Assembly (NCBI RefSeq): GCF_004125265.1
Contig: NZ_RDTE01000003.1
Location: 5,270,001-5,334,000, forward strand
Direction: 5' to 3'
Origin: Streptomyces lydicus
GTDB lineage: Bacteria; Actinomycetota; Actinomycetes; Streptomycetales; Streptomycetaceae
Length of the DNA stretch: 64,000 nucleotides
Under the pieces are notes generated by a model. It saw only the letters and a program-made list of their open reading frames with translations. It had not been told where the DNA came from and searched no databases. This document shows, piece after piece, positions 8,545 to 17,400 of this stretch; position 1 is the stretch's first letter, and each line of letters opens with the position of its first letter. A program made the position numbers and the translations under genes.

Positions 8545-9666
8545 GTGAGCGCAACAGGAGGCGGCGGCGTCATCTGGGGCCGCGCGGAACAGCAGGACTT
8601 CCGTAGCCGGGTACGCGGCTGTCTGCTCGGCGGCGCCATCGGCGATGCGCTCGGTGCCGGTATCGAATTCGACTCGCTCGACGCGATCCGCTCGGCGCAC
8701 GGCCAGGAGGGCGTGGCCGATTTCGTACCCGCCTTCGGGCGGCGCGGCGCGGTCACCGACGACACCCAGATGACCCTGTTCACCGTGGACGGGCTGATCC
8801 GGGCCCAGGTGCGCCGCGACACCGGCGCCTGGCATCCGCCCACCGACGTCCACCGCGCCTATCTGCGCTGGGCCGCGACCCAGCGCGACTGGGGCCCGGA
8901 CGAGCGCAGGAAGGACGACGGCTGGCTGGCCCGCGAGGAGTGGCTGTACTCCCGCCGGGCGCCCGGCCGGGCCTGTCTGAGCGGTCTCGGCGACGAGGTG
9001 ATGGGCACGCTGGAGACGCCCAAGAACCCGGACTCGAAGGGCTGCGGCGCGGTGATGCGCTCCGCGCCGTTCGGGCTGCTGGTCGGCTGGGAGCCGCAGC
9101 TGGTCTTCCAGCTCGCCGCCGAGTGCGCCGCCCAGACGCACGGCCACCCCACCGGCTATCTGGCGGCCGGCGCCTTCGCGGTCATCAGCCACTCGCTGGC
9201 CCGCGGCGAGGACCTCGACGGCGCCGTGCAGAAGGCGCTGGCACACCTGGCCACCCGCCCGGGCCACGAGGAGACCACCGACGCCCTCAAGCGCGCGCTG
9301 GGCGCCGTGCGGCAGGGCATGCCGACACCGGCCCGGGTGGAGTCGCTGGGGGAGGGCTGGACGGCCGAGGAGGCGCTGGCGATCGGCGTGTACTGCGCAC
9401 TGGTCGCCGAGGACGTCCGGCACGGCCTGCTGCTCGCCGTCAACCACGGCGGGGACAGCGACTCCACCGGCGCCGTCTGCGGCAACCTGCTGGGGACCCT
9501 GCACGGCGAGACGGCGCTGCCGCCGGTATGGCTGGTCGAGCTGGAGGGCCGGGAGACGATCCTGCAGCTGGCCGACGACTTCTCGATGGAGATGACGCAG
9601 GGCCCCGCGCTGCACGGCCCGGCCGGTTCGTCGCCGGGGTGGCTCGCCCGGTACCCGCGGGCCTGA
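8545..9666 (+). CDS. ADP-ribosylglycohydrolase family protein
   Basis: A 373-residue DraG-type protein predicted to remove ADP-ribose from proteins or small molecules. GTG at 8545 was chosen because GGGAGG sits five bases upstream; the reading frame opens earlier without a ribosome site. Signatures are GCLLGGAIGDALG near residues 25-37, TDDTQM at 71-76 (metal-binding acidic residues) and, near residue 300, NHGGDSDSTG, the second dinuclear-metal motif. All key acidic residues are present, so the enzyme is probably active. It is predicted to be cytosolic. Confidence 0.93.
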   Translation: MSATGGGGVIWGRAEQQDFRSRVRGCLLGGAIGDALGAGIEFDSLDAIRSAHGQEGVADFVPAFGRRGAVTDDTQMTLFTVDGLIRAQVRRDTGAWHPPTDVHRAYLRWAATQRDWGPDERRKDDGWLAREEWLYSRRAPGRACLSGLGDEVMGTLETPKNPDSKGCGAVMRSAPFGLLVGWEPQLVFQLAAECAAQTHGHPTGYLAAGAFAVISHSLARGEDLDGAVQKALAHLATRPGHEETTDALKRALGAVRQGMPTPARVESLGEGWTAEEALAIGVYCALVAEDVRHGLLLAVNHGGDSDSTGAVCGNLLGTLHGETALPPVWLVELEGRETILQLADDFSMEMTQGPALHGPAGSSPGWLARYPRA

Positions 9667-9726
9667 CCGGCTGTACGGGGACGGGACCGGCCGTACGGGG
9701 GGCGGACCGGCCGTACGGGGACGGGA
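9667..9726. repeat. Three 20-bp tandem repeats
   Basis: Units at 9667-9686, 9687-9706 and 9707-9726 follow CCGGCCGTACGGGGACGGGA. They begin right after the ADP-ribosylglycohydrolase stop, in the convergent gap before the SDR gene, and a partial fourth unit follows. Confidence 0.8.
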
Positions 9727-9790
9727 CCGGCCGACACAGCCGTACCGGCCGGGGCGCGGGCAGTTGACGCCGCCGGCCGGAGGCGCGTCC

Positions 9791-9865
9791 CACGGAGGTC
9801 CGGCCCACGGTGGTGCGGCCCACGGTGGTGCGGCCCACGGAGGTGCGGCCCACAAAGGTGCGGCA
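9791..9865. repeat. Five 15-bp tandem repeats
   Basis: Units of 15 bp from 9791 follow CACGGTGGTGCGGCC; copies two and three are identical. Because the unit is a multiple of three, both strands read as peptide repeats, but no ribosome site or domain supports translation. The array sits downstream of the convergent SDR gene. Confidence 0.8.
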
Positions 9866-9885
9866 GCGCCGGTGCGCCAGGACCG

Positions 9886-10671
9886 CTACCGCATCAGCTC
9901 CCCCGCGTTGACCAGCAGCGACTGGCCGGTGATGGCACGCGCCCGGTCGGAGGCCAGGAAGACCGCGCACTCGGCCACGTCCGCGTCCGTCGCCAGCTCG
10001 GGCAGCGCCATCCGCTCCGTCAGCCGGCCCAGCACCTCCGCTTCCGGAACGCCTTCGCTGTGCGCCTGGAACTTGACGTACGCCTCCACCGGCGGGCCCC
10101 ACATCCACCCGGGCTGCACGGTGTTGACCCGTATCCGGTCCGGTCCCAGCTCGCGCGCGAGCGAGTACATCGCCGAGACCAGCCCGCCCTTGGACGCCGC
10201 ATACGCCGCCTGCTGCACCTGCGAGGGGGCGGCGACCGACGACTGGGTACCGATCATCACCACCGAGCCACCGCCGCGCGCCACCAGGGACGGCAGGCAG
10301 GCCCGGGTCATCCGCAGGGTGCCGAAGAGATTGACGTCCACGACGCTGCGCCAGGAGTCGAAGTCGGCGTCCCGCAGACCTCCGAAGAGCGAGTCCAGCG
10401 CCGCGACATGGACCACCGCATCGATCCCGCCGAACCGCTCCACGGCCAGCGCGGCCAGCGCCTCGCACTGCGCCTCGTCCCCGATATCGGTCGCGCGCCA
10501 GGCCGTACGCTCGCCCGAAGGGTCGAGCTGCGCGGCCGACGCGGCGAGATTGGCCTCCGTACGCGCGCCCAGCACCACCGAGGCGCCGTCCCGCACACAC
10601 GCCGCCGCGACCTGATGGCCGAGCCCGGCCCCCACGCCCGAGACGATGACGGTCTTGTTCCGCAGCAGCAT
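9886..10671 (-). CDS. SDR-family oxidoreductase
   Basis: A 261-residue classical short-chain dehydrogenase/reductase. The nucleotide-binding motif SGVGAGLG is at 11-18, NVNLFG is near 113, and the catalytic Ser144/145, Tyr157 and Lys161 (YAASK) are all present. The C-terminus, ITGQSLLVNAGELMR, matches classical SDRs. The ATG is preceded by GGGAGG at five bases. It is divergent from the unknown gene at 10857 and shares with it a promoter region carrying two TGAYG-N3-CGTCA motifs, which suggests joint control. The substrate is unknown. Confidence 0.92.
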   Translation of the reverse strand: MLLRNKTVIVSGVGAGLGHQVAAACVRDGASVVLGARTEANLAASAAQLDPSGERTAWRATDIGDEAQCEALAALAVERFGGIDAVVHVAALDSLFGGLRDADFDSWRSVVDVNLFGTLRMTRACLPSLVARGGGSVVMIGTQSSVAAPSQVQQAAYAASKGGLVSAMYSLARELGPDRIRVNTVQPGWMWGPPVEAYVKFQAHSEGVPEAEVLGRLTERMALPELATDADVAECAVFLASDRARAITGQSLLVNAGELMR

Positions 10672-10704
10672 GTGTGCCTCCCGGCCGGTCCCTCTACTCG
10701 CTCC

Positions 10705-10717
10705 TGATGGGTCGTCA
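10705..10717. promoter_or_regulatory. TGATG-N3-CGTCA half-perfect dyad upstream of the SDR gene
   Basis: A 13-bp motif, TGATGGGTCGTCA, about 35 bp upstream of the SDR start. It differs by one base in one arm from the perfect dyad at 10828-10840. It is probably an operator or promoter element shared by the divergent pair. Confidence 0.5.
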
Positions 10718-10827
10718 GGCTAGGTCCGGGGGTCGGGGAAAGCCAGAGCTGCCGCCGCCGGCGACGCCCGCCCCGGAGCCCCCCTCCAGAGCCTTCTCCC
10801 AGAGGCGCCGCTGGACCCCTCCCCATA

Positions 10828-10840
10828 TGACGCATCGTCA
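10828..10840. promoter_or_regulatory. TGACG-N3-CGTCA perfect dyad upstream of the 10857 gene
   Basis: The sequence TGACGCATCGTCA is a perfect 5-3-5 inverted repeat ending 16 bp before the ATG at 10857. With the near copy at 10705-10717, each divergent gene has one motif close to its start. Confidence 0.55.
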
Positions 10841-10856
10841 GCTACACCTGTCTGCC

Positions 10857-11750
10857 ATGACCGCAGACCACAGAGGAACGCCGCCCGATGGAGCCACCAC
10901 CAACACCGGGGTCGCCACGGACACCGGGGTCGCCGCGTACGCCGAGCTGGCCGCCGTCGGCCCCTACGGCGTGCGCCCCGGGCATGCGCTGATCACCATG
11001 GTCGAACCCCATCCGGGGCACGAGTACGCGTACAACCGCTGGTACGAGGACGACCACTACATCGCCGGCGCGATGGCGATGCCGTGGATGTTCGCCGGCC
11101 GTCGCTGGGTGGCCACCCGTGACCTGCAGCTGCTGCGCCGCCCGGAGAAGTCCGCCGTCGCCCGGCCGGTCACCACCGGCTGCTACCTCTCCACCTACTG
11201 GCTCACCGAGGGCCGTTACGACGAGCACATGAAGTGGACCGTCGGCATCAATCAGCGCCTCAACCGGGACGGCCGGGTCTACCAGGACCGTACGCACGTC
11301 TTCACGGCCTTCCAGGAGCATGTGGCTACGGTCTACCGGGACGGCGCCGCCGGCCCGCGTGACTTCCATGCGCTGGACCACCCCTACGCCGGGCTGGTGC
11401 TGGAGGTGATCGACGCAGACGGGCCGGAGCAGCGGGCCGAGCTCGAGGAGTGGCTGTGCGCCCGCCACCTTCCCCGGCGGCTGGTGGGTTCACCGGCCGC
11501 GATGGTGACGGTCTTCCGGCCGACGCCGCTGCCGGGGGACCGGATGTCCTATGTGCGGCAGGTCGTGGGGGTGGATACCCGGTTGACCCTCCTGTGGTTC
11601 CTCCAGCAGGACCCACGCGACGGCTGGACGGCACACTTCGCCGGTCTGGAGGAGGAGGTCGCGGATTCGGCGCCGGGGCGGGTGGAGCTGGTGGCGCCGT
11701 TCATCCCGACCGTGCCCGGGACGGACCGGTACGTATCCGAGCTGCGCTGA
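10857..11750 (+). CDS. Hypothetical protein, possible dimeric alpha/beta-barrel (EthD-like)
   Basis: A 297-residue protein beginning MTADHRGTPPDG after a short Thr/Ala/Gly-rich lead. It contains YNRWYEDDHYIAGAMAMP near residue 60, reminiscent of the ligand pocket of EthD-type dimeric alpha/beta-barrel proteins. A second half with similar spacing (CARHLPRRLVGSPA) suggests a duplicated fold. I do not recognise a named family. There is no good Shine-Dalgarno before the ATG, so the transcript may be leaderless. Its divergence from the SDR gene, with shared palindromes, suggests a joint catabolic or biosynthetic role. Confidence 0.75.
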   Translation: MTADHRGTPPDGATTNTGVATDTGVAAYAELAAVGPYGVRPGHALITMVEPHPGHEYAYNRWYEDDHYIAGAMAMPWMFAGRRWVATRDLQLLRRPEKSAVARPVTTGCYLSTYWLTEGRYDEHMKWTVGINQRLNRDGRVYQDRTHVFTAFQEHVATVYRDGAAGPRDFHALDHPYAGLVLEVIDADGPEQRAELEEWLCARHLPRRLVGSPAAMVTVFRPTPLPGDRMSYVRQVVGVDTRLTLLWFLQQDPRDGWTAHFAGLEEEVADSAPGRVELVAPFIPTVPGTDRYVSELR

Positions 11751-11772
11751 GGGTTGCGGGCGCGGGCATGGC

Positions 11773-11825
11773 CGAGCCCCCTCGGCCGGGACGGCGATCC
11801 AGTCGAGAGGGCTCGTATCTGCGGA
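11773..11825. terminator. Bidirectional hairpin between convergent genes
   Basis: The arms CGAGCCCCCTC (11773-11783) and GAGAGGGCTCG (11815-11825) pair with one mismatch. They lie between the 3' ends of the 10857 gene and the DUF397 gene. Confidence 0.5.
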
Positions 11826-11855
11826 CTGCGGACCCGCGGACGGTGACGGCTGAGG

Positions 11856-12065
11856 TCACGCCAGGTCGAACGCACCACCGGCGAGGTCCGACACGAAGCG
11901 GGCCCAGGAGGAATTGTCGAACGTGAGGCGCGGGCCGTCGGGGTCCTTGGAGTCCCGCACGGCAATCGCGGTGACGGCGGGCACGGCGATTTCCACGCAG
12001 GCGCCGTTGCCACCGGAGTACGAGGACTTGGTCCAGGAGAATGCGGAATTGGGCTGCACGGCCAT
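11856..12065 (-). CDS. DUF397 domain protein
   Basis: A 69-residue protein with the DUF397 hallmarks: SWTKSSYSGGNGACVEIAV, AVRDSKDPDGP and a C-terminal SWARFVSDL-type helix. ATG at 12065 was chosen because GGAG is five bases upstream; a GTG two codons earlier overlaps that site. It lies 194 bp downstream of an XRE/DUF5753 regulator on the same strand. Such pairs are numerous in Streptomyces (WhiJ-like regulators with DUF397 partners), where the small protein is thought to modulate the DNA-binding partner. A second pair is at 57662-58704. Confidence 0.9.
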   Translation of the reverse strand: MAVQPNSAFSWTKSSYSGGNGACVEIAVPAVTAIAVRDSKDPDGPRLTFDNSSWARFVSDLAGGAFDLA

Positions 12066-12259
12066 GTTCACTCCAGCTCACTCTGAGTTACCGCGGATTC
12101 GGTAGTGATGACGCTACGCGCCAACATCACGAGCCGCAGAGGCCGTTCACCCGTCCGAATGGCATATTTCTTGATCCCTATTCACGGAGGCGCGTGCAGG
12201 TGTACCGTGCCAGCCTCTCCGCGGGAATGCCGGTTCCGTACTCTTTCTCCCTGGTGACC

Positions 12260-13126
12260 TCACCCCGCCGCATCCGCATGGGATTTCGCCGCGGCAGCGA
12301 TGAACTCCCGGCTCTGCTCGGCACTCAATGCCTGTGCGCGCAAATGCTCGTACATGATCGTGTACTTGTGCACATCGTTGGTCTTCTCCAGATAGAGATC
12401 GCTGGTGACGCCTTCGATGTACACCACGCTGGAATCGGCGGCATCGTCGAATTCGAGGATGGAGAACGTTCCCGACATGCCGGCGTGCGCCCCGGTGTCG
12501 TACGGCAGGATCTGGACCGTCACATGCGGCAATTGACTCATCTCGACAAGATGGTCCAGCTGCTCGCGCATGATCAGGTGGCTGCCGACCACCCTGCGCA
12601 GCGCGCTCTCGTCCAGTACCGCCCACAGCCGCAACGGGTGCTCGGGATCATTGATCCGGTCCTGGCGCCGCATCCGCACCTGAATACGCTTGTCCAAATG
12701 GTCGGGCGCCAGCTCGGGGACCGTGCCGGGAATGACCGCCTGGGCGTAGCCGGTCGTCTGGAGCAGACCGGGCACCAGCAGGGATTCGTACACCCGCAGC
12801 GAGGCGGCCTCGGTCTCCAGGCCGATGTAGACGCTGTAGGGGATGTCGCCGAAGGCGTGCCACCACCCCTGTTGACGTGAATCCTTGGCCATCTGCATCA
12901 GCGAATCCACGATGCGGTGGTCTTCGACCTCGTAGACCCCGCACAGATCGCGGACATCGCGCTGGCTGATGCTGCGGCGGCCGTTCTCGAGTCTGCTGAT
13001 CTTCGACTGCGAGACGAGCAGCCGGTCCGCCACCTCTTCTGCCGTCATGCCTTTGGCCTCGCGAAGCCTGCGCAGCTCCTGGCCCAATCGGCGTCGCCTG
13101 ACGGTGGGGTTGACGTTGGACGCCAC
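12260..13126 (-). CDS. XRE-family helix-turn-helix regulator with DUF5753
   Basis: A 288-residue regulator. The N-terminal helix-turn-helix spans roughly residues 12-66 (LGQELRRLREAKGMTAEEVA, then VSQSKISRLENGRRSIS). The DUF5753 sensor-like domain follows (SVYIGLETEAASLRVYES, then LVPGLLQTTGYAQAVI). GTG at 13126 was chosen from GGAGG ten bases upstream and because the mature family usually starts with a short S-N-V-N-P-type lead. Its partner DUF397 lies downstream. It probably controls development-linked or surface genes; the target is unknown. Confidence 0.92.
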   Translation of the reverse strand: MASNVNPTVRRRRLGQELRRLREAKGMTAEEVADRLLVSQSKISRLENGRRSISQRDVRDLCGVYEVEDHRIVDSLMQMAKDSRQQGWWHAFGDIPYSVYIGLETEAASLRVYESLLVPGLLQTTGYAQAVIPGTVPELAPDHLDKRIQVRMRRQDRINDPEHPLRLWAVLDESALRRVVGSHLIMREQLDHLVEMSQLPHVTVQILPYDTGAHAGMSGTFSILEFDDAADSSVVYIEGVTSDLYLEKTNDVHKYTIMYEHLRAQALSAEQSREFIAAAAKSHADAAG

Positions 13127-13277
13127 GCTAAGTGCACCTCCGGCTCCGTACTGCTGTTTTCTGGTCAGCAGACTGCCACCAACGGTCCACGTCGCGCTGG
13201 CAAATGGCTGGACAAGGTGGTCACGTTGGAAATTTGGGGCCGGAATCGGGAAAATGCGCCCGCGCAGCGGCGCGGGG

Positions 13278-13315
13278 TGGCGGGCCGGCCGTCGTCCTGA
13301 ACGGCCGGCCCGCCA
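13278..13315 (-). terminator. 15-bp perfect hairpin downstream of the GPP34 gene
   Basis: The arms TGGCGGGCCGGCCGT (13278-13292) and its complement (13301-13315) have an 8-base loop. It lies in the gap 13127-13457, which otherwise holds the XRE promoter and a 13-bp direct repeat (TGATCCGGTGTGC). Confidence 0.7.
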
Positions 13316-13457
13316 TCCCGCGCTTCTTGCTGCGGCTCCCGAACGGGATCGTGGGGACGGTGGTGCGTGATCCGGTGTGCTGGTGATCCGGTGTGCGGTG
13401 CGATGGTGCGGTGGGTGTAGCGGTGGTGCGTGAGGCGCCGCCGGGTGTCCTACGGCG

Positions 13458-14219
13458 TCAGCGGGCGCCCACCCGGGCCATCCGCCCGTGGCCGTGCCGC
13501 GACTGGCCCGGCGCACCGGCCGGTTCCGCCGTGGCCCGGGCCGCCGGTTGCCCTACGGCTCCCGCGGTGGCGGCCTGCGGTCGCCGCGGCTGTGCCGCGA
13601 CGCCGTTCTGCACATCCATGACGGCGTGTGCGACCAGCCCGCCCATCGGGTCGTGCCGGATCAGATCCCGGAGACGGGAGCGCGATGAACGCCCTTCGTT
13701 CCCTGGATACAGATGCTTGCCGAGACCGACCGCATGGGCCAGCGCGGCGAGCGCCGCGGTCCGCGGGTCCGGGGGTACGCCGGTGCGGATCGCGTTGTCC
13801 AGCCGGGCCCTGATTTCCCGGCTGATGGCTGTCTCCGTCGCCTGGTAGCGCGTCGTCGGCAGCACCCCGCACATCTGGCCCGCCACGGCATGCACCATGC
13901 CGCACCGTTCCAGGTGTGTCAGGTAGGTCTGGCGCAGCCCCAGCCGGGGCCCGCCGATCCAGTGGACCGCGCGCACCGGACTGCCGCGTCGGCGCAGCAG
14001 TTCGAGCGCGGAGTCCAGAGTTGGATCTCCTGTCGGCCGTGCCATCACCACGGCGATACGATCCCCGTCTGGGGCTATCCGTCCTGCCAGAGCCAGCTCT
14101 ACTAGCTGGGCCCCGGCCAGGCCGAGGTCGAGCGACTGCGGCTGCGCTGTGGTACCCGTCGTCGGGTCCAAAGCGAGCAGCAGAAGCTCCTCCGGAATTG
14201 TTCTGCGGCTCCTGCCCAT
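13458..14219 (-). CDS. GPP34 (GOLPH3/Vps74-like) family phosphoprotein
   Basis: A 253-residue protein starting MGRSRRTIPEELLLLALDP, with GGGGAGG five bases before the ATG. The pattern of LPEELLLLALD, then an LDLGLAGAQLVELALAGRI helix, then DPTLDSALELL is typical of the actinobacterial GPP34 family. Its eukaryotic relatives bind phosphoinositides. The bacterial role is not known, though Streptomyces carry many paralogues. The C-terminal roughly 60 residues are Ala/Pro/Arg-rich and probably disordered. It is divergent from the carboxypeptidase gene at 14460. Confidence 0.87.
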   Translation of the reverse strand: MGRSRRTIPEELLLLALDPTTGTTAQPQSLDLGLAGAQLVELALAGRIAPDGDRIAVVMARPTGDPTLDSALELLRRRGSPVRAVHWIGGPRLGLRQTYLTHLERCGMVHAVAGQMCGVLPTTRYQATETAISREIRARLDNAIRTGVPPDPRTAALAALAHAVGLGKHLYPGNEGRSSRSRLRDLIRHDPMGGLVAHAVMDVQNGVAAQPRRPQAATAGAVGQPAARATAEPAGAPGQSRHGHGRMARVGAR

Positions 14220-14459
14220 CCATGCCTCCCCGCGTGGATGAATGACAGGGTGACCCCTCTCACATTCATCTGTCGAGGGTGCGTGGGGGGTTCGGTAGGG
14301 AACCGGTAGGTATGTCGTTCTCGTCTTGCACGTAGGCGACATCTTTCTGAGGGGTGCGGTGCCCACCGGTACGCGTGGCGGCGAGATGGTGCCGTGCGGA
14401 CACAGGACACTTGGGAACACTGGGCCAAGGCAGCGTGGCGACGTATGAAGGAGACATCG

Positions 14460-17400
14460 GTGGCGGGCGAGTCCCCCGACAAGTCGGACAAGAAGCAGTC
14501 GTCGGGGGAGACGGCGCGGAGCAAACGTGATCCGCGCCTGTCCGCCTTCCGCGGGGAGCCGGCCGAGCCGGCGAAGGAATCGGGGGCCGGGACGGACTCG
14601 AAGCCTGAGAAGAAGCCGGAGGCTGCGGCAGCGCCGAAGTCTGCGGCGAAGTCGGAATCTGGGGAATCTGGGGCGAAGTCGGGGTCTGGTGTGAAGTCGG
14701 AGTCTGCGGCCGGGACGGAGGCTGCGGCCGAGTCGGAGGCTGAGGTCGGGGCTGAAGCGTCCGAGGGCGTCGAAGCGTCCGAGGGGGCTGGGGCGTCGGA
14801 GGCGTCTGAGCAGCCTCAGGAGGCCGCTGAGGCTGCTGAGGGCGCCGGTGGCGGCGGGGGTGGCGATGAGCGACTTCGGGCCGCTGTGGCCGCCTGGGTC
14901 GCCGGGAAGGACGATGAGGACGGCGAGGGTGCCGAGGGCGGCGCTGAGGATGCCGAGGCCGGCGCCGAGGGCGCCGAGGCCGGTGATGCCGGTGACGGCG
15001 GCGCTGATGGTGACGCCGGTGCTGATGGTGATGCTGAGGGTGCCGTCGCCAAGTCGGACGTGAAGCAGGGAGAAGAGTTGGCGGCGGGGCCCGGAGCGGA
15101 GCCGGAAGCGGCGCCCAAGAAGGCTGCGCCCAAGAAGGCTGCGTCCGGGAAGGCTGCGCCCAAGAAGGCCGCGTCCGGGAAGGTTGAGTCCGACGGGGAA
15201 GGTGAGCCGTCGTCCAAGGCCGAGTCGTCGTCCAAGGTCGAGGCCGAGTCCGCGGCCGAGGTCGTCGATCAGCCGACCGCCGTCTTCAAGAGCATTGGGC
15301 AGCAGAAGGGCAAGTCCGACGGGAAGGCTGACGGGAAGGCCGGTGCTGCGCCTGAGGGCAAGGGCAAGGGCAAGGCTGGGGTCGATGGCAAGACCGACAG
15401 CAAGACCGATGGCAAGGCTGACGGCGAGGGCGGCGGTGAGCGGGATGGCGATGCCGATGCCGATGCCGAGGGAACGGCGGTGGATGAAGCCACCCGCGTG
15501 TTTGCTGTCGCGAAGCTGAAGGGGAAGGGTGCGGCGGCCGACGCCGTCGACCAGGCGACCAAGTCGTTCAAGATCACCCCGCCTGCCAGGGGCGAGGACG
15601 CGGCCAAGGTCACGCCCCCGGCGAAGAGCAAGGCCGCCGCCGAGGGCAAGGACGCTGCCAAGGGCAAGGCAGAGGGCAAGGCAGAGGGCAAGGCAAAGGA
15701 CAAGGCAGAGGGCGAGGCCAAGACCGGCGCCAAGGGCGACGCCAAGGCTGGTGCCAAGGACGACGCCAAGGACGACGCCAAGGCGGCGCGTGGTCCCGAG
15801 CGGGACTCCGAGCGGACGAGTCAGTTCGTGGCGCTGAAGTCGGCGGACGACGGTACCGCCGGCAAGTCGCTGGGCAAGACGGCGCCCAAGACGCCTGCCC
15901 GTACGTCCGACAAGGCCGTGGAGCAGCCTTCGGACAAGGCGGCGGGCAAGACGTCCGACAAGCCCGTCGGCAAGGTCACCGACAAGGCTGCCGACAAGGC
16001 TGCGGACAAGACGGAGGCGAAGCCGGAGGGCAAGGCCGCCGGTGCGCTCCCCGCCGCCAAGCCTGCCGACAAGGCCACCGACAAGCCCGCCGAAACGGCC
16101 GCGCCGTCCAAGCCCGCCGGCCGGCCTGGCGCCATGCCGTCCGCCGCCACCGGAGCCACGGCTGCCGCCGCTCCCGGCGCGCTGCCCGAGTCGGAGCGGA
16201 CCAAGCAGGAGCCCCTGCCGCCGCTCGATCTCCTGGCGCAGCTCACCAACACCCCGCCACCCCCCGAGACACCGCTGCGCACGGTCGTCCGCCGGTTCAA
16301 GATCTGGACCCCGCTGGCGGTGCTGCTGGTGATCATCTTCGTGGTCGCCCAGGCGGTGCGCCCGCTGCCCGACCCGACGCTCACCGTCGGCGACGCCGCG
16401 TCCTCGTTCACCTTCGAGGGCGGCAAGCTCGCCGTCCCGTGGCCCGCGGAGGGGCAGGCAGCCATCAAGGTGGTGGGTTCCGGGGACGTGGGGACGTTCG
16501 GCCCGCAGAAGCCGGTGCCCACCGCGAGCGTGGCCAAGATCATGACGGCCTATGTCGTCCTCCGGGACCACCCGCTCAAGAAGGACGAGAAGGGCCCGCG
16601 GATCGAGGTCGACGCCAAGGCGGTGACCGAGGGCGGATCCAAGCACGAGTCGCGGATCATGGGGCTCCGGGCGGGGCAGAAGTTCAGCCAGCAGGATCTG
16701 CTGAAGATGCTGATGATCCCGTCCGGCAACAACATCGCCCGGCTGCTGGCCCGTTGGGACACCAAGTCCAGCGACGAGGCAGCGTTCGTGAAGAAGATGA
16801 ACGCCGCCGCCAAGGACCTGGGCATGAAGAACACCACCTACACCGACCCCAGCGGCCTGGACTCCAAGACCGTCAGCACCGCGGTCGACCAGCTCAAGCT
16901 GGCCGAGGCCGTCATGAAGTTCGACGCCTTCCGGCCGATCGTCGCCATGCCCAACGCCGAGATCCCGGGCCTGTCGGAGCGGCTCATCAACAACAACGAC
17001 AATCTGCTGCTGGCGGGCCTGAGCATCAAGGGCATCAAGACGGGCTCCAGCACGGCGGCCGGCGGCACGCTGTCCTGGGCGGCCTACAAGACCGTCGACG
17101 GCAAGGACCGGCTGATACTGGGCGCGATGATGGACCAGCACTTCAAGGGCCTGGACCCCGACGGCTCCAACAGCCTCACGATGGTCAAGGAGAACAGCAA
17201 GAAGGTCATCGAGGCCGTACGCAACGCGCTGACCTCGGCCACGGCCGTGAAGAAGGGCCAGGTCGTCGGCTATGTCGACGACGGCCTGAACGGAAGCACG
17301 CCGGTCGTCGCCACCAAGGACCTGAAGGCGGTCGGCGTCCCGGGCCAGAAGCTGAGGTTGAGCGTCGGTGACGGGGGCAAGATGGTCCCGCACACCGCGA

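Noticed and set aside
9764..9900. GGAAH-type repeat peptide downstream of the ADP-ribosylglycohydrolase
   Set aside because: It is explained by the 15-bp array, with no start site and no conserved domain on either strand.
13367..13397. TGATCCGGTGTGC direct repeat as an operator of the XRE regulator
   Set aside because: It is a simple duplication 240 bp from the gene start, beyond a terminator hairpin, in G/T-rich low-complexity DNA.
13458..17393. A 1311-codon open frame antisense to the carboxypeptidase
   Set aside because: It exists because the sense strand uses few codons whose complement is a stop. The product is Leu/Gly/Arg low complexity with no domain, and it is continuous with the real GPP34 gene only by chance.
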